From the IMG/VR virus record IMGVR_UViG_3300033153_002940, positions 1 through 38,680 of that record: 38,680 bases of DNA. One strand, written 5' to 3'. Below, one piece after another: positions 11,873 through 19,598 of this stretch. Under the pieces are notes generated by a model that ran no database searches, was not told the origin of the DNA, and saw only the letters and a list, made by a program, of their open reading frames with translations. Each line of letters starts with the position of its first letter. Position 1 is the stretch's first letter. Source of the stretch: a virus. Made by a program: the position numbers and the translations under genes.

Positions 11873-13618
11873 ATGGACATATTAACCAAACTAAACATAG
11901 ATTTAGCAGATTTTAAGAACTCTATTACGATAGTTGATTCATTAAACGAAGATAATATTCGCTTTGGTGGTTCGGCAGACGAGAATGGAGGATATTATTT
12001 TAACCAAAAGGACACAATTGATTTAATAGATTTATACTACAATTCAAAGTATAAAGACGGAAGATTAGACAACGAACAACAAAGGAAGTTGTTTATGAAT
12101 ATCGTTCAATTCAAGGCCAATGTGGCAGAGAAGCAAACAGATATTGATATAAAGAACTATAATTTTATACCAGATGGCGAAAAGGATGCCAATATGGTGT
12201 GGTTCTTAAAGAGACAATTTATTGTTTGGACTAGAGAAAATGACTTTGGTCAGACAATTAATGATTTAAATAAAGATTATTCAAAGTATGGAACTTGTGT
12301 ATTAAAGAAACTAAAAGATACAGTTGAAAGAATACCTTTAAGACATATTTATAACCCGTTAGATGCAAGGACTCTTAAAGACTCTCCATTAGAGGGAGGA
12401 TATGTTGCTATCAAACATATGATGACAGATACAGAGATTAATAAGATGCCTGATTGGAAAGATGTGGAAGTTGAGGGACAAACACCTGTTTATGAATATT
12501 ATACACTTTGTGATGGTAAATATCTTGAGGGAGATGAATATGATGACGGAGAAGATTACTTAATGGTTGCTTATGTTGCACCAGAAGTAGGAGACCAAGA
12601 ACAAATACTATTTATGGAACAGATTGATGAAGTTCCTTTAGAAGAAGCTCATTGGGATAAACAAGATGGAAGATGGTTAGGAGTTGGGGAGGTTGAGAAA
12701 CAATTTGAAAATCAAGTTGCTGTTAATATGACAGAGAACCTAAGACGAAAGCATCTTATTTATGGAGCTAAAAGAGTGTGGCAAACTCAAGGTAATGCAG
12801 TAGTTAAGAACCTATCTAAACAAGTTCAAGACGGAGCTGTATTAGAGGTTGGAGCAAATGGTGCTATTTCAGAAGTGCCTATGGCTTCTCAAAACTTACA
12901 AGAGTTTGAATTATCAAAGAGTGGGTGGATGTCTAATTCAGACCAAAAGGCCTTTGCCTTTGAGGTATCTACTGGGGAATCAATGCCTAGTGGAACACCA
13001 TTCAGATTAGGAGTTATACTCGCTAATTCGGCAGCAAGATACTTTGAACTCAAAAGGGAGAACTTCTCACTATTCCTAAGTAGGTCATTCTTCAGTCAAT
13101 TAATACCTATATTCAAAGACCAAACCAAAGAGCATACAGTAGCAGTTGCAAATGGAGAGGAGGGAACAGAATTTATTAAAGATGCTGTAATAGATTGGAA
13201 CATTAATCGTAAATATTTCTCTCAATTACTTGATGGAAAGATACCTAACAGAGATAAGATAGAGATTAGGGTTAGAGAGGACTTACAGAAATCTCCTTTT
13301 ATGTTTGTAGGATTACCAAATAAGGCGTATGATGATGTTAAGTTTTATATGCAGTTGGATATTGATAATCAGGAGACAGATACAGATGCAGAAATGGCGA
13401 CAGCAACTACCCTATATCAGACACTCGCACAGAGAGGAGACCCTAGAGCAGACAGAGTATTAGATTGGATTATCTCTTTGGCAGGTAAGAATCCTAATAA
13501 GATATTGGGAGATGCCCAAAAGGTTAAGCAATCAGTGCAACAATTACCACAGGGAGGTAGTTTAGCAACACCCAACCTATCAGGACTAAATCAACCATCA
13601 CAAAATGTTATCGCTTAA
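11873..13618 (+). CDS. Portal protein
   Basis: 581 aa, directly after the large terminase and before scaffold and coat genes, the standard place of the portal. The sequence is mixed alpha/beta, with a helical N-third (IDLIDLYYNSKYKDGRLDNE, FKANVAEKQTDI), a central clip/stem-like region and an acidic, Gln/Pro-rich C-terminus. Length fits podovirus-type portals. It would form the dodecameric channel for DNA. No single motif is diagnostic, so the call leans on size, composition and order. The last 14 bp overlap the next gene. Confidence 0.8.
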   Translation: MDILTKLNIDLADFKNSITIVDSLNEDNIRFGGSADENGGYYFNQKDTIDLIDLYYNSKYKDGRLDNEQQRKLFMNIVQFKANVAEKQTDIDIKNYNFIPDGEKDANMVWFLKRQFIVWTRENDFGQTINDLNKDYSKYGTCVLKKLKDTVERIPLRHIYNPLDARTLKDSPLEGGYVAIKHMMTDTEINKMPDWKDVEVEGQTPVYEYYTLCDGKYLEGDEYDDGEDYLMVAYVAPEVGDQEQILFMEQIDEVPLEEAHWDKQDGRWLGVGEVEKQFENQVAVNMTENLRRKHLIYGAKRVWQTQGNAVVKNLSKQVQDGAVLEVGANGAISEVPMASQNLQEFELSKSGWMSNSDQKAFAFEVSTGESMPSGTPFRLGVILANSAARYFELKRENFSLFLSRSFFSQLIPIFKDQTKEHTVAVANGEEGTEFIKDAVIDWNINRKYFSQLLDGKIPNRDKIEIRVREDLQKSPFMFVGLPNKAYDDVKFYMQLDIDNQETDTDAEMATATTLYQTLAQRGDPRADRVLDWIISLAGKNPNKILGDAQKVKQSVQQLPQGGSLATPNLSGLNQPSQNVIA

Positions 13619-13841
13619 TGATAAAGAAAAAGAATACTTTTTAAAACTATCAAGAAGTAGTGATACGGATATATTAAAGGACTATTTAACTAGAATAATT
13701 AAAGAGGTATCAGACATTGATAACTTAACAACAGACATTATTAAGAATGCACAAACAGTTAAGTTTATCTTAAAATCACAACTATTAGATTTATTAGAAG
13801 AACACACAGTAGAACAAGGAGAGGAAGATTCATACGATTAA
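13605..13841 (+). CDS. Small helical hypothetical protein after the portal
   Basis: 78 aa, overlapping the portal gene by 14 bp. It is Leu/Ile/Asp-rich and helical (SLNDKEKEYFLKLSR, KFILKSQLLDLLEEHT), with an acidic tail. It lies between portal and scaffold, where short head-assembly factors are common, but no family is recognised. The 81-bp gap after it is GC-richer than its surroundings and contains a promoter-like box. Confidence 0.55.
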   Translation: MLSLNDKEKEYFLKLSRSSDTDILKDYLTRIIKEVSDIDNLTTDIIKNAQTVKFILKSQLLDLLEEHTVEQGEEDSYD

Positions 13842-13900
13842 TACGGATATCGGTTTCCGACCAAAAACGAACTATTAGGCTCGCCACCGAAACGGCTGAT

Positions 13901-13906
13901 TATAAT
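13901..13906 (+). promoter_or_regulatory. Promoter-like -10 box of the scaffold/coat genes
   Basis: TATAAT preceded by TGAT, giving a TG two bases upstream instead of one. It lies 16 nt before ATG 13923. It would express scaffold and coat protein together up to the terminator at 15455. Confidence 0.45.
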
Positions 13907-13922
13907 ATAACTAGACAAAACT

Positions 13923-14462
13923 ATGGAAAATGAAGAAAACCAAGAAGTTGAACTTGAAGAACAAAATGACGAAGAACAAGAGGTTGAAGAAGTAGAAGAA
14001 CCTCAAGAAGAAGTTGAAGAAGAAAAATCAGTAGAAGACGAAACTGATTGGAAAGCAGAAGCTCTTAAATATAAGGCTATTGCAAATCGCAAAACAAAAA
14101 AGAAGATTAATAGTAATATTAATAGTAATTTACAAGATAAGGCACAAAACCCAGATGACTTGAGGTCAGATGTTGAATACTTGAAACTTGAAGCCAAAAA
14201 GCGACAATTTCAGTTTGAACATAACTTGACACCTTCTCAAGTTGATAAGGTATTTTCAGTTAATCAGAACCCAGACAAAGATACTCTTAAAGACCCTTTT
14301 ATTAAAGCTGGTCTTAAAGGTATTGAAAGACAGGAGAGGGTTAATAACAATACACCCCAAACGTCGGCCAAATCTAAAACCTTAGACAGAAAAGCTATGA
14401 AGGATATGTCCCCAGAGGACAAACAAGTAGCTTACCAGAAATATATGGAATCTAAGAAATAG
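13923..14462 (+). CDS. Capsid scaffolding protein
   Basis: 179 aa. The N-terminal 40 residues are extremely acidic (runs of Glu/Asp), a basic stretch follows (ANRKTKKKINS), then helices with NLTPSQVDKVFSVNQ, and a basic amphipathic C-terminus (LDRKAMKDMSPEDKQVAYQK) of the sort that docks on coat subunits. This charge layout and the position just before the coat gene are typical of phage scaffolds. It would guide procapsid assembly and leave or be cleaved later. No protease gene is seen. Confidence 0.85.
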   Translation: MENEENQEVELEEQNDEEQEVEEVEEPQEEVEEEKSVEDETDWKAEALKYKAIANRKTKKKINSNINSNLQDKAQNPDDLRSDVEYLKLEAKKRQFQFEHNLTPSQVDKVFSVNQNPDKDTLKDPFIKAGLKGIERQERVNNNTPQTSAKSKTLDRKAMKDMSPEDKQVAYQKYMESKK

Positions 14463-14478
14463 AGGGTAATAAAACATT

Positions 14479-15429
14479 ATGGCAGTTACAGGACAAGCTT
14501 ACACAGCAGCAAACTTGGCAGCTACAATTCCAGAAATTTGGAGTCCAATAATCAATGAGGTTAATTTCCCTCACGCAGTATTGACAGATTTTTGTGTAGA
14601 CCTATCAAGATTTGTAGAAGCGGGAGGAGACATTGTTCACGTCCCAGACTTTTACACAAATGAATTATCAGTATCAACACAATCAACTGAGGGAACAGAA
14701 ATTACTCCATCAGTTGCAGCACAAGTTGATGATTCTCTAACAGTAACAACTCACTCTTATGTGGCTTGGTTACTTGGAGACAATACACTTTCACAAGTAG
14801 CACGATTCTATGACTTGAACGAGGCTTATGCCCGACAAGCCCAAGGACTACTTATGAATACTATTGAGGCAGCAATCGCTGGTCTATGGTCATCACTTTC
14901 AACTACAGGAGTTGGAGATACATCAAACGCAGTTTCAGATGCAGACATTCGTGTCGCAATCTCAACCTTGGAATCAGCAGACTTTAGAGTAGAAGATATG
15001 GCGTTTTTCTTCCACCCAGAAGTTTACTGGACACAAATTCACGGAATTTCAAAGTATTATACATTTGATACTTCACAATTCCCACTACAGAAGACAGGAA
15101 ACCTACCTAACCAATCAGGTATGCAACACGCATACAAAGGTCAGTTGTTTGCAATACCATTGTATACATCAACTAACCTAGTTAATGCTTTGCAGACTTA
15201 CCGAAACCTATTGCTTACACCAAACGCATTTATGTGGGCAGTTCGACCATTCGGAGGTTCTATTATGACTGAGTTCGGTCCTACACCTCTAAAGATTAGA
15301 GTGCAGACAGAATATCAACTACGTAACCTAGCAGTATTGGCAATCGCCGATATGAGTTACGGAGTTGCAGCAATTAGAGCTGATGGAGGTGTTGTAATTA
15401 ATGCTTCAAACGCATTTATCACTTCATAA
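14479..15429 (+). CDS. Major capsid protein (HK97-type fold expected)
   Basis: 316 aa, following scaffold. It has features common to non-cleaved phage coat proteins: an N-terminal arm (TAANLAATIPEIWSPIINE), a beta-rich strand that may be the E-loop (GGDIVHVPDFYT), a long spine helix (LNEAYARQAQGLLMNTIEAA), and the C-terminal block LLTPNAFMWAVRPFGG with a basic/aromatic strand (IRVQTEYQLRNLAVLAIADM). It would form the icosahedral shell. Codon use looks more optimised than in neighbours (more C-ending codons), as expected for the most abundant protein. It is closed by a terminator. Confidence 0.88.
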   Translation: MAVTGQAYTAANLAATIPEIWSPIINEVNFPHAVLTDFCVDLSRFVEAGGDIVHVPDFYTNELSVSTQSTEGTEITPSVAAQVDDSLTVTTHSYVAWLLGDNTLSQVARFYDLNEAYARQAQGLLMNTIEAAIAGLWSSLSTTGVGDTSNAVSDADIRVAISTLESADFRVEDMAFFFHPEVYWTQIHGISKYYTFDTSQFPLQKTGNLPNQSGMQHAYKGQLFAIPLYTSTNLVNALQTYRNLLLTPNAFMWAVRPFGGSIMTEFGPTPLKIRVQTEYQLRNLAVLAIADMSYGVAAIRADGGVVINASNAFITS

Positions 15430-15454
15430 GTTTATAATTCATAACTTATACACT

Positions 15455-15481
15455 AAAGTTCCTTTAACTAGGAGCTTTTTT
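15455..15481 (+). terminator. Rho-independent terminator after the coat gene
   Basis: AAAGTTCC (15455-15462) pairs with GGAGCTTT (15471-15478), an 8-bp stem with one G-U pair and an 8-nt loop, followed by T bases to 15481. It ends the head operon and runs into the next promoter. Confidence 0.8.
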
Positions 15482-15491
15482 GTTATATAAT
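15481..15491 (+). promoter_or_regulatory. Promoter at the head of the accessory island, leaderless
   Basis: TGTTATATAAT, with TATAAT at 15486-15491 and a TG further upstream. Exactly 6 nt separate the box from ATG 15498, as at 26269 and 30006. It directly follows the terminator. Confidence 0.6.
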
Positions 15492-15497
15492 AATAAG

Positions 15498-15929
15498 ATG
15501 ATAAACAAAATTTGGTTTGCTGAAAAACAAGATGGTAATATTATAGAACTTTCAGAGATGGAAGCTCTTACCCATTTTGAAAGCAATAACATTTCCCAAA
15601 GAATGAGATTAAGGTTCTTGGGAACTGGAGACGGAACAGTTTATAATAAAGCTGTATTACAAGTTAAGGAGTTAATGAAATTAAAGAGAGATGAGATTTA
15701 CCCTGATTATGCTATCCTAAACCCTGAAGAAAGGAAACTGGCTGATTTTAAATTACAAGATATGCACAGACCAGAAATAAGGGAGATATTAAATCAGGGG
15801 AAGAAAGATGAACTTGAACAGGCTAAATTAAACGGGGTTAAGCAACCTGACAAGAAATTAAGATATGTAGTAAAGGCATCAGATTCAGGTGCATCAAGAG
15901 ATGAGATAATTGGTTCAATCAAAGTATGA
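15498..15929 (+). CDS. Hypothetical protein at the start of the accessory island
   Basis: 143 aa from ATG 15498. The frame extends to a TTG at 15480, but that lies in the terminator T-run and -10 box, so the ATG is preferred. The product opens IWFAEKQDGNIIELSEMEA and is helical and charged after residue 60. In many phages a protein like this follows the coat gene, but no function is known to me. It overlaps the next gene by 4 bp (ATGA). Confidence 0.6.
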   Translation: MINKIWFAEKQDGNIIELSEMEALTHFESNNISQRMRLRFLGTGDGTVYNKAVLQVKELMKLKRDEIYPDYAILNPEERKLADFKLQDMHRPEIREILNQGKKDELEQAKLNGVKQPDKKLRYVVKASDSGASRDEIIGSIKV

Positions 15930-16294
15930 AAAAACGAGATAAAAAAATACTTGATGATATACAAATGCGTGCCAATGCAAAATATGGGGATAAGCTGTGG
16001 ATAGATAAACCCAAAGCAGATGTTATTTTAAAAATAATTGAAAAGGCTCTAACAGAGAAAAAGGATATGTTCTCTGAAGATGAATTAAAGAAAATGAAAT
16101 CAATTAGAGATAGTCATATACTAGAGGGAACAGAAAGAGTTATAGACGATAAGGTATTAAAGAAGATGGACGATTATATGGGTAAGGAGATTACTAAAAA
16201 CATTAATGAGGGACTACTTACCCACCCAGATAAAGACCCTTATTTTAAGAAGATTAAAAAATTAACCAAAAAACAAAATGGAAGAAAAGATTAA
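15926..16294 (+). CDS. Lys-rich helical hypothetical protein
   Basis: 122 aa, Lys/Asp/Glu-rich and helical throughout (KKRDKKILDDIQMRANAKYG, LKKMDDYMGKEITKNI, KKIKKLTKKQNGRKD). It is coupled upstream by ATGA and overlaps the next gene by 17 bp. No domain is recognised. Its place between coat and glycosyltransferase genes hints at a minor head or assembly role, but that is only position. Confidence 0.55.
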   Translation: MKKRDKKILDDIQMRANAKYGDKLWIDKPKADVILKIIEKALTEKKDMFSEDELKKMKSIRDSHILEGTERVIDDKVLKKMDDYMGKEITKNINEGLLTHPDKDPYFKKIKKLTKKQNGRKD

Positions 16295-16547
16295 AGAGGC
16301 TATGCCCAATGTGCTTAAAAAGCAGATTGATGCAGTAATAGATGAAGTAGTTACATTAGAAATTCAAATTGTATTTGTTGAAAATGATTTGGACGAAAAA
16401 TTAAAGAAAGCTAAAAAGGAAAAGAATAAGGAACAGAGGGAAGCTATGATTGAAAACTTGGAGAAATTGAAGTTACAACAATTACACCCTATGAAAGATA
16501 ATAGAATATATAAAAAGAAATATTACGATTACCTATGCACTCTGTAA
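16278..16547 (+). CDS. Coiled-coil hypothetical protein
   Basis: 89 aa. A long continuous helix with heptad-like charge (DEKLKKAKKEKNKEQREAMI) suggests a coiled coil. No family is recognised. It overlaps both neighbours (17 bp before, 13 bp after), so it belongs to the same message as the downstream HNH and glycosyltransferase genes. Confidence 0.5.
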   Translation: MEEKIKEAMPNVLKKQIDAVIDEVVTLEIQIVFVENDLDEKLKKAKKEKNKEQREAMIENLEKLKLQQLHPMKDNRIYKKKYYDYLCTL

Positions 16548-16861
16548 TAAGAGATAAAAAAGGAAGATTTATTAAGGGTTTAAGTTATTGGACTGGTAGA
16601 TATAACGAAAGAAAAGACCGAAAAGGAGAAACTCACGGAATGTGGAAGGGAGATAACGTAAAATATCGTGCATTACATATGTGGGTTGAACGCAACAAGG
16701 AAACACCAACTGTATGTAATATGTGTGGCAAAATATGGGACGGAAAGGGAAGGAGAATTATTGAGTGGGCAAACATTTCGGGCGAATATAAGAGAGACCT
16801 AAACGATTGGGAAGCTCTTTGCCATAAATGCCACTCACATAAAGATAACGGATTATGTTAA
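16535..16861 (+). CDS. Free-standing HNH endonuclease-like protein
   Basis: 108 aa. The basic N-terminal region (RDKKGRFIKGLSYWTGRYN) is followed by YRALHMWVERN, CNMC, EWANISGEYKRDLNDWEALC and CHKCHSHKD. This order matches a phage HNH nuclease type with two Cys pairs and the W-A-N-x-S-G-E-Y block. It may cut DNA at a target site and promote spread of the adjoining sugar genes, or be a remnant of such spread. It sits at the left edge of the glycosylation genes and overlaps the first of them by 7 bp. Confidence 0.75.
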   Translation: MHSVIRDKKGRFIKGLSYWTGRYNERKDRKGETHGMWKGDNVKYRALHMWVERNKETPTVCNMCGKIWDGKGRRIIEWANISGEYKRDLNDWEALCHKCHSHKDNGLC

Positions 16862-17748
16862 AAATTGTAGGTTACGGAATTTGTGGAGGAGGGGAAGCTG
16901 GTAGGTATATGAAAAATACTGCTTTTAAATCCTTCAAAGAATTATGTGATGAGACAATCATATTAGGTAATAATATTACTGATAAGGAGAGAACCCTAAT
17001 TAAGGAGTTTGGCTTTCATTTAGTGGAAGATGATAGGGAGTGGGGTAAGAACCAACATATAATGAAAGAGGACTTTTTAAAGAATAATGTTGCCCTATTA
17101 AACCCAGACGCAACAGTTTGTCTTGATATGGACGAAGAATTGGTCGCTACAAGGGATAAACTTGAGGAGTGGGCAAGGAAAGGACAGGCTTGGTATGTTT
17201 ATATTGCAAACTTGTGGAATGATGGTTATCGGTCTGATTGGTCTTTTTGGAATGTTAGGTTTTGGTCTTGGGGTTGGAAAGATAAACTTGGGGAGGGTTT
17301 CTTTAAGTTTGAGAATAGACCTTTACATTGTGGTTTAGCTCCCAAATGGGCTTATCATTTAAACCTCCACGCCCCTTTTATGCTTAAACATTATGGTTTA
17401 AAGAAAGAGGTTGATAGGAGGAGAAAGATAAGGAGATATAAGAAATATGACCCTAATCAAGTTTATAGACACCCAAGTTATTATAGGGCTTTAAGTTTAA
17501 ACACTTGTGAGCCTTTTAATCAAGAGAAGATACAATTTGAATTAGATAATCACATTAATAGTTTAAACCAACCACTTAATAAGGAATTACCAATGCAGAA
17601 GAAGAATAAAAGGGAATTTTTAGTTGTTAGAGAAAAGGACGGATTAACATTCCCAGTTCCCGAAAAATTTATTAGTATGCAATTAAAAAGAAAATACAAA
17701 GGAATGGGATTCAAATTAGTGGAAGAAATGCCTAAATATACAATATGA
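16855..17748 (+). CDS. Glycosyltransferase-like protein (GT-A, family 2-like)
   Basis: 297 aa. It opens with a Rossmann-like strand (LKIVGYGICGGGEAGRYMKN), has the acceptor-opening pattern SFKELCDETIILGNN, and contains a DxD motif in VCLDMDEEL around residues 89-91, the metal/nucleotide-sugar site. A Trp-rich block (DWSFWNVRFWSWGW) follows. The C-terminal third is basic and may bind the acceptor. The donor sugar is unknown; GDP-sugar genes lie 6-8 kb downstream in the same direction. It is coupled by ATGA to the next glycosyltransferase. Confidence 0.7.
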   Translation: MLKIVGYGICGGGEAGRYMKNTAFKSFKELCDETIILGNNITDKERTLIKEFGFHLVEDDREWGKNQHIMKEDFLKNNVALLNPDATVCLDMDEELVATRDKLEEWARKGQAWYVYIANLWNDGYRSDWSFWNVRFWSWGWKDKLGEGFFKFENRPLHCGLAPKWAYHLNLHAPFMLKHYGLKKEVDRRRKIRRYKKYDPNQVYRHPSYYRALSLNTCEPFNQEKIQFELDNHINSLNQPLNKELPMQKKNKREFLVVREKDGLTFPVPEKFISMQLKRKYKGMGFKLVEEMPKYTI

Positions 17749-18626
17749 AAATAGCTTATATAGGAAACTTTAATAAAATGTGGGACGAGGAATATGTCGC
17801 ACAAGCCTTTGAGTCATTAGGACACGATGTAGGAAGAATAACCGAAAGAGACCCAAAGATAATACAACAATTAGAAATGTTTGAGCCTGATGTAGTCTTG
17901 TGGGCTAAATTACAAACACCACAGGCATCTAAGATTATTGATTACTGTAATATTAATAATATTAAGACAGTATGTTGGGTGTGGGATTTATATTGGGGTT
18001 ATAAAAGGGAATATATAATTAAAAATGGAAATATGTTTAGGGCAGATAAGGTATTTACCTCAGATGGAGGACACAAAGAAGAATGGAAGTCTGTGGATAT
18101 AGACCACACTTGTATAAGACAGGGAATACATAAACTAGATTGTTATAAAATAGAAGCTAAAAAGGAATATGATGTTATATTCGTTGGAACTTTCAATGCT
18201 CATAACTCCGAAAGGAATGATATATTAAGAAAGGTTGATAAGGACTTTGACTTCCATTGGTTTGGTAAAGATGACCCTGATGAAGTTAGAGGACCTAAAC
18301 TTAATCAATTATATAGTAAGACAAAGGTGGTAGTTGGAGATAGTGTTTACAGCCCTAACTATTGGTCAAATAGGGTGGTTGAAACTTTAGGGAGAGGAGG
18401 TTTCCTTATCCACGTTTATGTTGAGGGTATAGAAAAGGAATATCCTTATTTAGTAACCTATGAAAGAGGGAACTATCAAGACCTAAAGGATAAAATAGGA
18501 CACTATAAACAAAATCCTAAGGAGAGGGAGGAAATTATTAATAAAAATCTTGAATGGGTCAAAAAGAATTATTTAATGAAGCACAAATGTAAAAAACTAT
18601 GCCAAGAATTAGACAACCAATCTTAA
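17745..18626 (+). CDS. Glycosyltransferase-like protein (GT-B, CgeB-like)
   Basis: 293 aa. The opening MKIAYIGNFNKMWDE, the FEPDVVLW strand and the C-terminal donor-binding half (YDVIFVGTFNAHNSERNDIL, KVVVGDSVYSPNYWSNRVVE, LGRGGFLIHVYVEGIEKEY) match single-domain-order GT-B proteins of the CgeB/group-1 type: an invariant Arg/Glu-Gly-rich loop and the R-V-x-E-x-L-G-R-G-G block. It would transfer an activated sugar to an unknown acceptor. It overlaps the sulfotransferase-like gene by 28 bp. Confidence 0.75.
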   Translation: MKIAYIGNFNKMWDEEYVAQAFESLGHDVGRITERDPKIIQQLEMFEPDVVLWAKLQTPQASKIIDYCNINNIKTVCWVWDLYWGYKREYIIKNGNMFRADKVFTSDGGHKEEWKSVDIDHTCIRQGIHKLDCYKIEAKKEYDVIFVGTFNAHNSERNDILRKVDKDFDFHWFGKDDPDEVRGPKLNQLYSKTKVVVGDSVYSPNYWSNRVVETLGRGGFLIHVYVEGIEKEYPYLVTYERGNYQDLKDKIGHYKQNPKEREEIINKNLEWVKKNYLMKHKCKKLCQELDNQS

Positions 18627-19087
18627 TATTAGGTAGAGGTAGATGTGGAACTTCTGCATTAGCTGGTGCTCTTGTTAAGGGTGGTTGGAGATTCCCTGGC
18701 CATAGACCACCTAAAAGAATAGCCTGTATGAGTGCTGGAGAGGGTGTTTGTGGTTATTTAGAAACTAAAGGGGAGATAAGAACTAAGGGAAATCATAAGA
18801 GAACAGGATTACCTATCAGAACTAGGGGAGATGAAACTATAATATTAATGACAAGAGATGAGGATTCACAATCTAAATCAATAGCAGTTCAATTAAAGGG
18901 AGATGGAGATATTGAAAAGGCAAGGAGAAGTATAATAAAGTTTAACAAGGAGGCAAGGAAGTTAAAACCAATAGAAATCCCCTTTGAAGACTTAATAAAT
19001 AAACCCCACGAAGTGTTGGCTATGTTTGACATTAAGAGATTAGACGAGGCAATAGAATTTATTAAACCAAGATATAAACATTTTTAA
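18599..19087 (+). CDS. Compact sulfotransferase-like protein
   Basis: 162 aa. PILILGRGRCGTSALAGAL at the N-terminus matches the 5'-phosphosulfate-binding loop of PAPS-dependent sulfotransferases (usually R-S-G-T-S/T), and the C-terminal IEIPFEDLINKPHEVLAMFD matches their late E-D-L-x-x-x-P-x-E block. It is much shorter than the usual 220-300 aa, so the middle acceptor region is reduced; it may be a minimal enzyme or a decayed one. Sulfation of a glycan would fit the neighbours. Confidence 0.6.
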   Translation: MPRIRQPILILGRGRCGTSALAGALVKGGWRFPGHRPPKRIACMSAGEGVCGYLETKGEIRTKGNHKRTGLPIRTRGDETIILMTRDEDSQSKSIAVQLKGDGDIEKARRSIIKFNKEARKLKPIEIPFEDLINKPHEVLAMFDIKRLDEAIEFIKPRYKHF

Positions 19088-19089
19088 TT

Positions 19090-19590
19090 ATGAGACAACC
19101 AATAGAAAAAATAAGTTACTGGAAATATAGAGTAGATAAGTCTTTTGAAAGAGATGCTAAACACGAAAATGACGATTTAAAACACGAGTCTGTATATTTA
19201 GTAAATCAAGATGAATGGGAGAGAATCGCCGAAGAACATAAAAAGATACTAGGACAATATAGAGATAAGAAAGTATTAGACGCTGGTTGTGGTTATGGTA
19301 GAAGTTCTGAATGGTTTACTAATTATGTGGGTATTGACTTCTCTCCTGATTTTATAGAAAAGGCAAAAGAATTATATCCTGATAAAGAGTTTATTATAGG
19401 GGATTTAAAAAAACTACCTTTCAAAGATAATGAATTTGATATCGCTATATGTGTATCAATAAAGAATATGGTAGTAGGTCAATTAGGAGGTGCTGTATGG
19501 GACAAAATGGAAAAGGAATTACTGCGAGTTGCAAAAGAGGTGTTATTATTAGAATATACCGACCCATCAATATTTAACAAATTAAATTAA
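19090..19590 (+). CDS. Class I SAM-dependent methyltransferase
   Basis: 166 aa. Motif I VLDAGCGYGR (62-71), an acidic residue after strand 2 (GIDFS, 81-85), and IGDLKKLPF before DNEFDIAI are the standard SAM-binding fold of the UbiE/family-11 type. The C-terminal part of the fold is short (ends soon after LLLEYTDP). The substrate is unknown; small-molecule or sugar O-methylation is the usual role among glycan genes. It starts 2 bp after the sulfotransferase-like gene and is followed by a second methyltransferase. Confidence 0.8.
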   Translation: MRQPIEKISYWKYRVDKSFERDAKHENDDLKHESVYLVNQDEWERIAEEHKKILGQYRDKKVLDAGCGYGRSSEWFTNYVGIDFSPDFIEKAKELYPDKEFIIGDLKKLPFKDNEFDIAICVSIKNMVVGQLGGAVWDKMEKELLRVAKEVLLLEYTDPSIFNKLN

Positions 19591-19598
19591 ATAACATT

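Noticed and set aside
13842-13922. GC-richer 81-bp gap before the scaffold gene as an attachment or operator site
   Set aside because: Only short 4-bp inverted repeats are visible and no copies occur elsewhere; only the TATAAT at 13901 is retained.
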